Source: Tetrapisispora phaffii CBS 4417
Lineage: Eukaryota > Ascomycota > Saccharomycetes > Saccharomycetales > Saccharomycetaceae
Direction: 5' to 3'
DNA length: 64,000 nucleotides
Assembly: GCF_000236905.1 (NCBI RefSeq)
Contig: NC_016524.1
Coordinates: forward strand, 620,001 to 684,000
The position numbers and the translations under genes were made by a program. Within the stretch, counting starts at the first letter, position 1, and each line of letters begins with the position of its first letter. The notes below the pieces were generated by a model. It saw nothing but the letters and a program-made list of their open reading frames with translations. It was not told the DNA's origin and searched no databases. Below are positions 28,784-41,400 of the stretch, one piece after another.

Positions 28784-30733
28784 TTAGATGTTTGACTCTA
28801 TCACTGTGAGTTTTTTGTTTTTAATCGTATTTTGAATTTCAGTTTCATTCTCAGTTTCTTCAATTTCGGTTTCACTTTTATCACCATCGATACTGTTTCC
28901 ACTTCTAAGATTACTGATAGTTGAATTTGTCAATTTAGAAATAAATTCTGGAGAAGGAACAGAAATGATTTCTTCAGTTGAAATGAGTTCTGAATCGGAA
29001 TCTATAGCCTCATATTCAGTTTCAGCGTTATCTTCAGCTTTACTGATAAAATTAGATATAGAAACAGATTCAATCAAATTATGCATATTTTGTTTTGGTT
29101 CTCTTAGATTATTAATTAAAGGCCTGCCAACTCTCTCAATGATATCATTTGCCCATAATACATCCATATGAGAATATTCTTCAATATACCAAATCTTGAA
29201 TAAGTTATGGTCTTCATAATTAATCAAATGATTAATTAACCTTTCTCCATCCACTAATCTATCTTGCTTTAGGACAAAGAATAATAGATTAGGAAGGTCA
29301 TTTAATGAGCCTTTAGGAGCATTAGTATGGGTTTCTAAAATTTTTCTATTGGATTTCTTGACATCATCTTTGATTGGAAACCAAACTTTGCTATCTGGAA
29401 ACATTATGTCGGAATTGCGAATAAAACTATGATCATTCTCATCAGGAGATAACCACCATTTCATTAACTTAACTGATACGTAAACTGGCGAAAACATAAA
29501 GTGTCTATTTCTAATGTTGTTATTCCATAATTTATCATTCCAATCAAATAAATAATTAAACATAGTGTAACATAAATATGCAAATACTCTTTTTTCAAAA
29601 TAATTTCTAACAAACATCATTATTGGGAGAAATGATTTAGTACCAAAACATATGTCGTTATTAATGTAATCCCTTAACAATCTAATGAACAATTTATCTT
29701 CTAGTAATGGACCTGGATAGACAGCGGGTGCTAAAGCAACAAAATTTTCAATTTTATCAATTAATCTAAAACCATCTTCAAATATGTCTTCACCATTAAT
29801 CAAACCGTAAATGGATATCGCAGTACCTTGTGAATGACCGACCAAAGTTAATTTTTGGTAATCAGTGTCAACTAAAATTTTCTCAATCATTGCTCTTAAA
29901 TCATATTTAATCATTTCTTTTACATCCCAATCCCAAACATCATCTTTTTTAAGTTTTGAATGATTATATTTTGGTTCAAAACCACATCTATTATTACCTA
30001 ACCAAACATCATAACCAGATGTACATAGGAAATATGCCAACGATTTTTTACCAGAAGATGCAAAAGAACCACTACTTTGTAATAAACCATGTAATAACAA
30101 AACTGGATGACCATGTGTTTTAATATTTGAATTAGAGTTGGGAATCAAATGCCATAATTCAATAATAAAGCCATCATCAGTTTCGATTTCAATAGTTTCA
30201 ATATCAATATTATATTTTTGGAAATAATAGTTTAAATCAGAAATTAAAAATTTATCATGTTTTGTCAAGTTTTCAAATGAATTCTTGAAAGGATTCTCTT
30301 CATTTTCAATTTCACCTATGCAATCGTCATCCTTTTCATATTCTATTTTATCAACATCAGTAACATAATGGTCATAAACAATATTATTGGCAATGTCATT
30401 ATCAATCTCATTGATAATTTTAATATTCAAATCTTTACTACTTGTATTCTTTACTAAAAAGAGATTTGATGTATGTTTCTTAATAATTGACCTAAATTTT
30501 TTTGGTAAAATTTTAGTTAATGATGATCTAGTATCTCTAAAATAATAATTTCTATTTTTTTTGGCAATATGCAAAACAATATTATTCACAATTGCAAACA
30601 TTAACAAATATGTTAAAAAAATGTTCAGAATAATAAAAGAGCACACACTTTTAATGACATTTTTTAAAAATAATGGTAAGATAAAGCTTAATATTCTTCT
30701 TGCAAACCTAAAAGAATGATTTAAACCCAACAT
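28784..30733 (-). CDS. YEH1: Sterol ester hydrolase (Yeh1/Yeh2 type)
   Basis: Membrane-anchored lipase that hydrolyses sterol esters. I start at the ATG at 30733 rather than the TTG five codons upstream; this gives 649 residues. A hydrophobic N-terminus (about 5-60) includes a likely transmembrane anchor. The alpha/beta-hydrolase fold follows: HPVLLLHGLLQSSGSFA (oxyanion region), YDVWLGNNRCG, the nucleophile elbow GHSQGT near residue 297-301, and a late acid-site region (KQDRLVDGERL) and EEYSHMDVLWA for the catalytic His. The C-terminal 110 residues are acidic and Ser/Glu-rich. The locus fits both YLL012W and YLR020C, so YEH1 or YEH2 cannot be separated. Confidence 0.9.
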   Translation of the reverse strand: MLGLNHSFRFARRILSFILPLFLKNVIKSVCSFIILNIFLTYLLMFAIVNNIVLHIAKKNRNYYFRDTRSSLTKILPKKFRSIIKKHTSNLFLVKNTSSKDLNIKIINEIDNDIANNIVYDHYVTDVDKIEYEKDDDCIGEIENEENPFKNSFENLTKHDKFLISDLNYYFQKYNIDIETIEIETDDGFIIELWHLIPNSNSNIKTHGHPVLLLHGLLQSSGSFASSGKKSLAYFLCTSGYDVWLGNNRCGFEPKYNHSKLKKDDVWDWDVKEMIKYDLRAMIEKILVDTDYQKLTLVGHSQGTAISIYGLINGEDIFEDGFRLIDKIENFVALAPAVYPGPLLEDKLFIRLLRDYINNDICFGTKSFLPIMMFVRNYFEKRVFAYLCYTMFNYLFDWNDKLWNNNIRNRHFMFSPVYVSVKLMKWWLSPDENDHSFIRNSDIMFPDSKVWFPIKDDVKKSNRKILETHTNAPKGSLNDLPNLLFFVLKQDRLVDGERLINHLINYEDHNLFKIWYIEEYSHMDVLWANDIIERVGRPLINNLREPKQNMHNLIESVSISNFISKAEDNAETEYEAIDSDSELISTEEIISVPSPEFISKLTNSTISNLRSGNSIDGDKSETEIEETENETEIQNTIKNKKLTVIESNI

Positions 30734-32132
30734 GATACCAATTGACAATACTCACGTTATGTTACGTTGTATTGTATGCGATATATAAAGTCAAAAGGAA
30801 AAATTTAGCACCAATAATTAAAAATAAATATCATTTACATACATTCTTATATATCAATGTGCATATACTTATATAAATATAAATATAAATATGGATAGAT
30901 AATTAAGACGCAAAAGAAGTTATAAACATTTAATCAATTGACTTTAAGATCAATAAAAAGTTAATAAGTTAAAGAGCAAGAGACACTATCATCATGCAAT
31001 GTGTATACGAGAATAATATTTTTTTAATACTTACGAGCAGGTGATTAAATGCGTCACAGAAATCGACGCTGATTGTTCATTCCTTAAGTCTTCAGTCATT
31101 TGTTTTGTTTATGTTTATTTTTGTGAATTTTCTATATTTTTTGTAAACCTTCCCTCTGATGCAGACATATGTTACAAAATGTCAAAAGTTTAATGCAACT
31201 CTACAAACCGTAAATTAGAAAAAAAACGATAAAACATCGACACCAAAGAAGATTCATGTATGTAGTGTTTGTCCTTTAAAAGTAATAAGTGTAAATATTT
31301 CTAATCTCCTCGACTCATTTACCTTCTCACTTGTAAGTGCATCTGTATGTGCAAAGGAAACATACATTAAAATTATTTTTGATAGTATTTTCTTCATTAA
31401 TTAATTGCTTCATACAACTATTATCATTCATTTACAAGTTAAACATTTCGTATATTTATAATTTCGTAATTTTTGTACAGGGATTTTATCGGCATTCTCG
31501 GTTTTTATAAAATATTTTTATGTCAATTTTAAAAATTTGCATGTTCGAAAAACAAGCAAAAAGAGAAAAAGAAAAGAAATTTCACACAAAACACACAAAA
31601 TGGAAACAGTTTCAGTTTTGTGTATAAGAGTAGTGAAATGAAAGTACTGGGAATATTCGGAATTAAGTGACTCCAAAGAACTATCTATTGTAAGAGAGAG
31701 AAGAGACACGCAAGAATCCTGAATACCTAAGCTAGTTCATCAATTAATCAAGTAATTTAATGAATGTTTCCACTTTATGTGATGTGAATAATCGACCGTA
31801 GAACATCCAAGATAATAAAACTATTAAGATATTATCCAATGTAATATACTAGCATGTGTTAGATTCTTGTTATTATATTTACCCTGATAGCTCATAAATT
31901 CCATTTACTTAAAATTTCAAGATGACTTAGCTCTTATTCCTCTCTCTACACTTAAAGTCATATTAAATGCAATCTATAGTATCCGATCTAGTTTCGAATA
32001 GTTTAAGGGTTTACTACTCCTGTCTTTTTTCCTTCTGCAACTCAACCTCAATTGTTTTATGTCGCAACTATAGTCTTATTTGAACTAAGAGATAAAACAT
32101 AATTGAAATTATACAGAAACTACATAAAAAAA
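30734..32132. other. Long divergent intergenic region, YEH and IRC25
   Basis: About 1.4 kb between two divergent starts, long for this window. It is AT-rich with poly-A/T runs. I find no convincing ORF, no tRNA B-box and no recognisable snRNA or snoRNA. Confidence 0.55.
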
Positions 32133-32678
32133 ATGTATAGTCAAGAAGCGAAGTTTACTGAATTCCCTATTAATTTATTCAATATAGCCAATGAAGAATC
32201 CAGGGAACTTTATATAAGTTCTATCCATTACAGTAATTATGTACTATTGCAAATAAGATTTAATGGTGAATTGGACACAACTTATGAAATCTCGCAAAAA
32301 GGACTTAGATCCGTTTCTTTTGATAGACCTCTTGCAGGTTCATTAATGATGAATGATGAACAACGGTCAGATGATGATGAGTTTGATTTCACTATCGATA
32401 ACTTATCTGACTATCAAATTGTTACAAAGTTAGGTAATTCTAATGATATGAAATTACCTGTCATTTGTACGCAGATTGTTGAATTGTATAATAAAATCAT
32501 CTTACCGAAATTACACCCTGACAAAAAGGATGACATATCTAAAAATAAATTCATAATAACGTTGAATAGCAGAATATGGGGATCGAATCCAAATGCTGAT
32601 AGTTCTACTAGTTCAAATGTTGATTTCAACAGATTGGTATTCCTTCTAAAATGTATAAAAAGTATTTATTTGAGCTAA
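32133..32678 (+). CDS. IRC25: Proteasome assembly chaperone Irc25 (Pba3)
   Basis: Partner of Poc4; the heterodimer guides alpha-ring assembly of the 20S proteasome. The start is the ATG at 32133 (the upstream in-frame TTG is rejected), giving 181 residues against 179 in S. cerevisiae. The assignment is from size and from synteny with YLR021W between the YEH gene and SDO1, since chaperones of this family are weakly conserved. An Asp/Asp/Glu stretch (about 82-90) is a likely insert. Its stop is 49 bases from the convergent SDO1 stop. Confidence 0.8.
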   Translation: MYSQEAKFTEFPINLFNIANEESRELYISSIHYSNYVLLQIRFNGELDTTYEISQKGLRSVSFDRPLAGSLMMNDEQRSDDDEFDFTIDNLSDYQIVTKLGNSNDMKLPVICTQIVELYNKIILPKLHPDKKDDISKNKFIITLNSRIWGSNPNADSSTSSNVDFNRLVFLLKCIKSIYLS

Positions 32679-32727
32679 AACTAATTATAATAAAATGATA
32701 TGATATTAAATCTTTCTAAATGATATT

Positions 32728-33483
32728 CTAAGTACTTGTATCTATGACCGCCATATCTAGCACTTGTATAGTAGCAATGCCTGTACAAATAGTAACTAAG
32801 TCTCTATAACTGACAGGGTCAATTAATCCACTACAAACCCATTTTTTAATCGCATCAGTTTTATTTATAGTAGGTTGAAGAAAATATTTAGTAATTTTAG
32901 GAATAATCTCTGAATCTTTTGATTCAACCAGCTCAAGATTTTCTATGGTGATTTTTATATCCATCTTAGCTCTTGCTATAGGTATGATCTGTTTCGATAC
33001 TAGTAACCTAATTGCTTCTAAAGCTTGACTTTTTGCAGGCTTATTGATGACTGGACTAAATTTTAATTCTTGCAGCGCTTTATAAATCATGGTAGGAGGA
33101 TATCTTTTTTTAGATTTAGGGTTTATACATTTAGTGCTGATTATAGTCAACATTTCATTATTTATTTTGTTTAACATTATCTGTCTTTCTTTCTCATGTA
33201 ATTGAATTTCGCCCTTTAATAAAATCTCTTTAATTATTAAATCAATGTCATCAGTTCCAAAACTTTTCAAAAGATCATCCTTTGGTGCCGCCAAACCCTT
33301 TGAAACATTTACGAACACTTGGGGAATTTGTAGAACCTCATCAAGGTCTTTCTCAACACCTTTTCTGTAATCTTGGACTTTATTTTGATAGCATGCAATT
33401 TCAAATCTTTTTTTATTTTTTCTTAATTTAACTAACGAAACATTAGTTAATTTGATTTGTCCAGAAGGTTGGTTAATGGCCAT
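32728..33483 (-). CDS. SDO1: Ribosome maturation factor Sdo1 (SBDS)
   Basis: SBDS orthologue; with Efl1 it releases Tif6 from pre-60S subunits in the cytoplasm. The 251 residues match the family. The N-terminal FYSH domain includes LVKLRKNKKRFEIACYQNKVQDYRKGVEKDLDEVLQ, followed by FVNVSKGLAAPKDDLLKSFGTDD. A helical middle domain and a ferredoxin-like C-terminal domain follow. An AAAATTTT RRPE core lies about 145 bases upstream at 33625-33632. Confidence 0.97.
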   Translation of the reverse strand: MAINQPSGQIKLTNVSLVKLRKNKKRFEIACYQNKVQDYRKGVEKDLDEVLQIPQVFVNVSKGLAAPKDDLLKSFGTDDIDLIIKEILLKGEIQLHEKERQIMLNKINNEMLTIISTKCINPKSKKRYPPTMIYKALQELKFSPVINKPAKSQALEAIRLLVSKQIIPIARAKMDIKITIENLELVESKDSEIIPKITKYFLQPTINKTDAIKKWVCSGLIDPVSYRDLVTICTGIATIQVLDMAVIDTST

Positions 33484-34078
33484 TCTATTTAATTTTATAT
33501 ATTATTGGACTGTTTGATATTCTCATTCATTATCTCTAATAAAAAAAGGGATATTTTATAACATCCATTATTTATTTATTTATATTTCACCTTACTAATT
33601 ATAGTTTCATTAACTTATATATCTAAAATTTTTTCGATGATATTGATATCTCAATTTTTAAATAAAAAGAGAAGCAAAACTTGCCGCGCCATCATATATA
33701 AGCAATAAAAAAGGTACAGTAAAATTCTAAACATATAGATCTTTGGATCTGTCAAATTAGTTACTATTGTTATTATATACATGGTTTTTATTATAAAAAA
33801 AAGAATCATCAAAGTATATCGTAAATGTCTTGAATTTTTCTAAAGTCGTACAATGTTGTCGTAAAGATCGTAAGAATATATAGTATACATCATTAATACT
33901 AATATGCAAACAAAAGTGTATGCATTTATTTTCCTCATAGAACCAAGGAATGGAAAAACTATTTCCAAATAAAAAGCAGCATGTTTTGTTAGTAATTAAT
34001 AGTAGATGAGTAAACTTTTGAAAGGTATTCAATAAAATTGTTTCGTTTAATTCAATGACACCTTCCACTTTAAAATGA
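33484..34078. other. Intergenic, SDO1 promoter and IZH3 3' flank
   Basis: About 595 bases. It includes the RRPE core at 33625-33632. An open frame on the minus strand (33757-34068) has no ATG and looks like 3' flank of IZH3. Confidence 0.55.
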
Positions 34079-35788
34079 TTATGGTAATAACCATTTTTTT
34101 GTTGCCATATCTAAAATAGCATTGTAATGACCTACAACACCAAGGAAAACAAAAATATGCCAAATGCTATGGGAGTTACAGTAGTAATCTACCCACCATA
34201 AGGATCTAAAGCTGACACGATGATCAATGCAATGACATGTGCTTGTTGGATTTTTTCTAAAGTGAAGATCTCTTTCGGTAGTGATGACATGAACATCCGA
34301 TGATAGTTCTTTAGTTGTAGGGATCTTCTCGTCAATTAAATAATCGGATCTAAATCTTTCTGGAATGAATGAACCGTAAAAGAATACCCCGATAATGTAG
34401 TAAATTACAGATTTATTGGTAACTGGCGAGAACAACCAAATGGCACGGCTTAAACCTTCTAAACAAACTAGATTTACAAAGGACAAACCACCAACAGCAG
34501 CTAATAAAACGAAAAACTTAATACGTAATGGTCTTGCTTCTGGTGAGTCAAATTTCGGAGACCAATTCAAGTATAATCCGAATACAGCAAATATACCAGA
34601 TAGTATCATGTAAAAGCTCATCGCTTTTGGATAATCATATAAAGTAATATATTCCGCTGACATAATCGATGCTGAAATTAGAAGTGTGATACCAGTATAA
34701 TCAACACAACAAAACTTTGGACGTAATCTTATCGATGTTGTACCATTGAATGTATGCCAGAAAACTGATGCAAACATACATTTAATCCCAGCTCCTAAGA
34801 ACATATAAATAATATATTTAGTAGTAGCTGGGACATGTTCGGTATCTAACACAATAAAAGTTTTTTGAAAATCAACGGTTAATAAATATATCAGATAAAA
34901 AGCAGCTAGCATATGAGTCCAAATATTTGTAGTTTCATTATGGACACCATACCAATTGAATACAGACAAGATTAATTGATAAAATTTATCATGAAATCTG
35001 TAACCATGAATGATATATTTATTTTCTCTCCATGGGAATGGTAATTCATAATAATGCAGATGTCTCTCTTTGCCTAAATCAAAAGCAACATCGTGATTAA
35101 ATGCAATATTATAATTTCTGATATCTGTTGAAGTTAATTCTTCTTTTTTCAATATCACTCTTAATTTCCGTAAACATTCTTCTTGTTCAAAGTGTGCATT
35201 TTCTTCAACTAAAGTGACTGAAGATGATGTATTTTGAATAGGAGAGATTCTTGCGTTTCTAACTAAAACTTCTTTAGCTAATTTATTATCTTTCAAGTTA
35301 TTATTAGAAAACAAAGTACTAGCCGACCCTGAAAACAATGAATCTGAATCAGTATCCATACCTACTAAAGTATCTTGAGACTCTCTATTCATTAAAATAA
35401 ATCTTGATTTTGCAGATTCTTCGTTACGAAAGCTATTATACAAATTCTTTTCATTTTCATTAATATTTTCATCACCATCACTATCATATGCGTATGTGTT
35501 TTTATTTGTTGAATTATTACTATTAAATCTAGATAGCATTTTTTTACCACGTTCACTTCCACTACTATAATAATTATTTAATTTGGTATAACCCGATTTT
35601 AATATAGTTGAAGGAATATTGCTTGGATTGTTGTTCGCCATCACGTTTTTAGACTTTTGTTTAATTTTTTGAATATTACCAATAGAATTACCACCATTAA
35701 CAACAGCATCATACATTCTCTTGGAATAGGAATTTTTCTGAGTCAAACGAAGGTCATCGTTAACCGGGATCTCAATAGTATCTGGCAT
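34079..35788 (-). CDS. IZH3: PAQR-family membrane protein Izh3
   Basis: Progestin/adipoQ receptor (haemolysin-III related) family membrane protein linked to zinc and sterol homeostasis. The 569 residues compare with 543 in S. cerevisiae. A long Ser/Asn-rich cytosolic N-terminus (about 1-230) precedes YYELPFPWRENKYIIHGYR and about seven transmembrane helices from about 285 to the end. Metal-site motifs of the family are visible: ASVFWHTFNG and the C-terminal HSIWHIFVFLGVVGHY. The order SDO1-IZH3 follows YLR022C-YLR023C. Confidence 0.94.
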   Translation of the reverse strand: MPDTIEIPVNDDLRLTQKNSYSKRMYDAVVNGGNSIGNIQKIKQKSKNVMANNNPSNIPSTILKSGYTKLNNYYSSGSERGKKMLSRFNSNNSTNKNTYAYDSDGDENINENEKNLYNSFRNEESAKSRFILMNRESQDTLVGMDTDSDSLFSGSASTLFSNNNLKDNKLAKEVLVRNARISPIQNTSSSVTLVEENAHFEQEECLRKLRVILKKEELTSTDIRNYNIAFNHDVAFDLGKERHLHYYELPFPWRENKYIIHGYRFHDKFYQLILSVFNWYGVHNETTNIWTHMLAAFYLIYLLTVDFQKTFIVLDTEHVPATTKYIIYMFLGAGIKCMFASVFWHTFNGTTSIRLRPKFCCVDYTGITLLISASIMSAEYITLYDYPKAMSFYMILSGIFAVFGLYLNWSPKFDSPEARPLRIKFFVLLAAVGGLSFVNLVCLEGLSRAIWLFSPVTNKSVIYYIIGVFFYGSFIPERFRSDYLIDEKIPTTKELSSDVHVITTERDLHFRKNPTSTCHCIDHRVSFRSLWWVDYYCNSHSIWHIFVFLGVVGHYNAILDMATKKWLLP

Positions 35789-38469
35789 TATTTAATTGTC
35801 AAGTAACTTCTTGAACATATATATGAGTAAATGGAGAGAATCCTGATCAAAAAACTTAATGGAGTTGATAAAAACCAAAACAATAAAAAAACGAATGGTT
35901 ATGGTTTGATCACTCTCAGCATTGAGTATACTGAACTATACAAGTTCGTTAAGAAAACAATAAATAAATATATGTATATATATATAAATATATATATTTA
36001 TTGTTTTTATATTAATTTCAAGATAAGTAATAGGTCGAGATAATTAAGCATCTACTTATTATCTCTAGTTATCAAATTAGGTAATGTGAACATCAGTATT
36101 AAGTTCCTACTCTTGAATTTTTCAATTTTTCAATTTTTCAACTTTCGAATATTTTATGAAGAACGCGTACTACAGTGCTGTATAAAAATATTTATTTCTA
36201 CTCTTCCACTATGGAACTCCTATTGTTTTTCTTATTCCAGTTAAGCGATAAGATAAGCTCTAATTGTGCGAGATTTGATAAGAGTGAGTGAAAAAGAAAC
36301 AAATCACATAGATCAGAAACACTAGAATGCCTGCATAGACAACCGAACAAGCAAAAAATAAAAGAAAAAAAAGGGAAAATGAAAAAGGAAAGAGTAGACA
36401 GCATGGGCAGGCGTATGTGAGTGAGTGAGTGCTTTATTTTTTCTTTCTTTTTATTTATGCACACTGCGCCAATAACTCTGTGTTGTAACAAAAAGGAAGA
36501 ACAGGTACGGTATGAAAGAAAGAGAGAGATACACGCACAGTTGCCACAGTACCGCATTACCACCGTACAACAGTTACTTCACGTCCACAGTGACAACATG
36601 TCGGCACGCTGTTACGCAGAGCGTCAACAGCGGTCATCAGAAATCATTACGTGTTCGTTGTGAAAAAGGGATTGTCAGAAAAGCAGTGTTTCTTCGTGGA
36701 GAAAATACAAAAATTCTGGGATAATAAAACTGGAGGAGAACGTCACGATGATAATGACAATAATTGAAAAAACATTTTTCGAGTCAGTGCAGTGTCATGG
36801 GGGGTAAGTAGCGTTGCGTCCTACTAATATTATCTTTTCTTGTTGCAGTAAAGTATAATGGCGCATGCCGCCTTCTCCACGGATGTTGGTAAAAATACGA
36901 CGATTTCGTTGCTTTTATTTTTGTTTTATTTCTCTTCAAATTCCCTCCACGGGAGTGTCGTACGATTCCGTCGTATGCGTGTCGGAACAAACGGTTTTTC
37001 ACAATTTCTGTACGAGTTTCCTTGTTCCGGCAAACAACCGTAGTGAAAAAACACATTTAATTGTACCACGGGTCCCATCATTTCACTCCATATTAGTGTC
37101 CTATACGAATAATAGACAGTACGATTCCTACAACTGTTCTCACAAGAAGACACTAGCTCTATGCACACATACAAACATTTGAGGTATAATATGGCCAAAA
37201 CCAAGAGTAATGACAATCAATATTAACCCGCATACGATGATAATGATGGATGGCAACAAAAACAATTGGTCAATTGGCAAAATGATTCCTAAGTTTGTCA
37301 CGTGCTATATTATTCCTCCACAATTAAATAAATTTCACACGAAGCTCATTTCCCACCGGATATACAAATATATAATAACTTTCACGTGATTGACTTTTTT
37401 ACCGTTTTTTTTATTATTACTTTAGACTAGCTAGGCGGCTAATTTTGATTGCAATGGGAAAAGAGAGGTGCTATTCTCCATCTACATACATAACTAACTG
37501 TCATGCAAATCCCCCTTTTTGCAATTTTAATATTTCTTTTTTGGTAATATATAAAGACACTTTTTTAAAAATGTCATTTATCTTCTTTCTTCCTCTCTCT
37601 CTATATATATAAACAAGTTACCAGAACCTATCAGTATTGGTAGAAACACCCACGCACAGATATGTATTGTTGAAATTGTCGTTTGTTTTAGAACCTTTTA
37701 TTCTAACTATAGTTAGAATATTCTTTTTCTTGTGCCGCTGAGGTCCATGTAAGTGTGTGTGACATGTACACATTGCATATCTACAATTTTTATTTTTTAC
37801 TAACTATTGACTGTACCTATTGTTTTACTGTCACTGATTAAATGTTTGATATCCATTTTGTCGAAACTATCATCAAACTGTGATAAATACAATTATATTA
37901 CTGTTTGGTGTGATAGTTCCGCTCTGTATTACCCGGTACATGGACAGCACAACCCTTTGTCATCAACGCGCATTGCTTGCATTTTATATCTCCACTGCGG
38001 TATATGAAGTTTCATAGTACAAAACTTTACCCGGAAGATAGTTTTAAAGGTATTCTGAATAATTTCTAGAGGTTTTATTTATATGTAAACTTTCTGGCTT
38101 TTTTCAGGTCCGATTGAAATTTCATACAGCATCCGAAACTCATCTATTAATTTAACCCATTTATTAAATGCAATAAGACCATAACCATATTGCTTAATAA
38201 TAATATTCAAAGTTTTGATTTTAATTTAAATTAGAAGTTCCTTTTGCAAAGTTATAATAGGCGATTTAACTATATCATCTCCTTAATAGACGCATCAAAT
38301 ACATAGCAGATCAAGGCATAGTTTACATCAATAATTAGAAAACATATTAATAAATTAAATTCTGCATATTTTAGGCATTCAATAAGTTTCAGTACTTTTT
38401 TTAATTTTTTTTTAAATATTTATACCCATATATTGAAAAAACAATAGACAACAACAGTATAGAAGCACA
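35789..38469. other. Long intergenic region at a synteny break (IZH3 | UBR1)
   Basis: About 2.7 kb between divergent IZH3 and UBR1, the longest gene-free stretch in the window. The part from about 36450 to 37100 is visibly richer in G+C than its surroundings. Short overlapping ORFs on both strands show no coding character. Cbf1-type sites GTCACGTG (about 37297) and TCACGTGA (about 37382) are present. No tRNA or known snRNA is recognised. Confidence 0.6.
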
Positions 38470-41400
38470 ATGAGTGATTGGAATTTAAATGAATTAGAGT
38501 CATCAAATATGACTGAATATACTACTGAACTAAGAACTTTATTAAATACAATACACACTGTAAATGAATTTGTCGATGTTAGAGGCTTTAGAGAAAGAAT
38601 GGAACTAGAAACGCATTTGAACTATTATATTGGCAGAATTTTAAATTACTTTCTGTTAGATGAAGGCAAAAATATAAATTATTTATATAATACCGAAACT
38701 GAACATGACCAAGGTCCTTTTAAGGAAAGTATAGAGAAAATTAGAAATGAGGTAGAAAATGTTTCATCTTATATAGTTTCTCCAAAGACTGATAATAATG
38801 ACACATCAAGTAAATGTCATGCAGGAAGAAGTTGTGGTAGAAAATTTAGAAATGGTGAACCAATTTACAGATGCCAAGAATGTGGATTTGATGATACTTG
38901 CGTGTTATGTATAAACTGTTTTGAACCAAAAGATCATGTTAACCATCATGTTTATACTGGCATTTCTAATGATAACTTCAATACAGGTATCTGTGACTGT
39001 GGTGATAATGAAGCTTGGAACGTAACTTTATCATGTAAAGCTGATAATGATTTATTAGAAAATGAGAAAAAGGATGATTCACTTAACATTTTCGAAACTG
39101 AACATAATAGAAAAATATTCGAGGCTGTATTATTTGAAGCAATTGATTATGTCATTGATGTATTTAACCATCAAGTAGAGGTTTTATACCCAACGCATTC
39201 AGAATTTACGTCTTTTATTAGGAAAACATACCACGATATAACTGATGAATCATTAAGAATAAGCACAATACGAAGATTCATTGATGATTTTTCGTATAGA
39301 AATAAATCTTTCGATATAGAAGAGAATAAAGGCTACACGTTGATTGTTTATAATGATGAATTCCATAACTACTCACAAGCTACAACTGCACTAAGACAAG
39401 GCAAACCTGATAATCCTCATATTGATATTTTAACTACGAGGATAGATACTGAGGGTAGAGCGGTTATTAAAACATCCCCCACCCTAACAGATGATTTCAT
39501 TAGATCCCTATTTGCCATCGAAACCAATGGATTGACAGCATTTATTTTCCAATGGCAAGAGTATCTACATCAGGAGTCAGCAAATCGTATTATGTGGTGG
39601 ATATCACAATGTTTGGAATTAGAAAACCCTTCATTTCAAAAGGTTTTTAGACAAAGTTTAACCAAAGTATTATGTACCAAATTCGACAAAGATTCAACTA
39701 CTAACCTTGCAAACGAATTTGACTTTCGTGGTATTAAAATAGGTTTATCAAAGGATCATTTTAGATATAGTGAACTGTCAATATTGAATGAGGAAAATTC
39801 AATTCCGCAGATTAGCCATAAAATATTAGATTTCACATCTTTAAATGATATTAATGACTATCACATTCCTCCGAACAGGTGTAGCTCAACAATAGAAGTC
39901 GATCCCGTTCCATATTCTGGGCTTAGACTGCAATATATTTTGTACTTTGATAATAGATTTTGGAAAGCATTAAGGAAAAACGTGCAAAGCATTATAATTC
40001 CCATTGTATCCTCAGATGCTGACTACAAGAAGCTATTTTCTGATGAATTTTTACAAATTTTCAGCCATATGCTTAGATCTGTTGCATATAATGACAGAGA
40101 ACCCCATTTAACTATAATAAAGGAGTTAATCGTTCAATTATTAACTGTTCCAACTAATGTTGAATCATTGATGAATAACAAGCACATGTTTGAGGAAATT
40201 ATGTGGTCAATCATTGACTTTTTTTGTAAATTTGCTAAGGTAGATAATGGCCAATTAGTCTGGCAAAGAGTACAAATTTCGAATATAACTAAAAGTTATA
40301 ATTTTTTATTCAAGCAGTCATTATACTTCATAGAAATTGTATTAGGAAAAGTCATGGATTACAGAAAGTTACTAGAACCAAATAACTTCATTACACTTTT
40401 AAATTTTTTGAAGTTATTCAATGGTGCATGGAAGATTAATAGAAAGGAAGGTGAACACGTCTTACACGAAGATCAATACTTTATTCCATATTTGGAATAT
40501 ACAACCTACATTTATAATATTATTGAAAATTTTGATGTTATACTGAGAAAGAATATAGAGTCAGCTAGAAATGATCCGATGTTGCACGGAGCAATCAAAA
40601 TTTTATTGAACTACTTAATTTCTGCTAATTCAACTAATGCGACCTTCAAAAAATTGGACTCATTTGGAAATAGATCGGTTATCAAATTTGATGTTTCTAA
40701 AGAAAGAACAACCTACATGAATCCGGTAAGCACTCTATTTTCGATTTTAGTAGATAAAATTTCGATTGACGACTTTGTCAGATTAGTCTCAGAAGTTCCT
40801 GAAAAAGACAAATTTATTTTTTCTGCTGATGTTGAAATGAGAACGTTAGTTTTATGTTCACAAGTGGAATGTGGCTTTTGGATCAGAAATGGTATGTCCG
40901 TGTTACACCAACTATCATACTACAAAAATAACCAAGAACTAGATTCTTACGGCAGAGATCTTCATGTTGTTCAACTAGGTGCAATCAATTCTTGCTCAAA
41001 TAAAGAAGAAGGCATGACCGAAGAGCTAGAAACATTTACTTACAATATGCTAGATAGATGGGGATTAATAGAATGTTTAAATAAACCATACAATTCTGAG
41101 AAAACCATTTATGAAGATAAGTTATATCCAATGATCCAACAGTTTATCGTATTTTGCTACCATATGTTAACTACAAGAATATTTTTTGAAGAGTTTCAAG
41201 ATGCTGAGGAGAATAGAATTGAACAACTCCAAACAATGATAATTTACAAATTATTTTCTAAGCCTTTGTCATATTCTAAGTTACTAAAATCAATTCCAAA
41301 TTATTTAATAGAAAATAATAATAATCAAGATTTTGATATTTCTTTGGAGAAATTATCCATTTTTGAGGAGCCAAAAGGTTTGTCTGACAATGGTGTTTAT

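Noticed and set aside
33757..34068. Open frame of about 103 codons on the minus strand after IZH3
   Set aside because: Its first codon is GTG, it has no internal evidence of a protein family, and it lies in the 3' flank of IZH3.
36804..36848. Intron-like GTAAGT ... TACTAAT ... TTGCAG in the IZH3-UBR1 gap
   Set aside because: The span is only 45 bases, shorter than known yeast introns, the splice-to-branch distance is about 20 bases, and no coding exon lies on either side.
36430..37220. Group of short ORFs on both strands upstream of UBR1
   Set aside because: They overlap each other in several frames, none exceeds about 120 codons, and none shows a recognisable domain or yeast-like codon bias.
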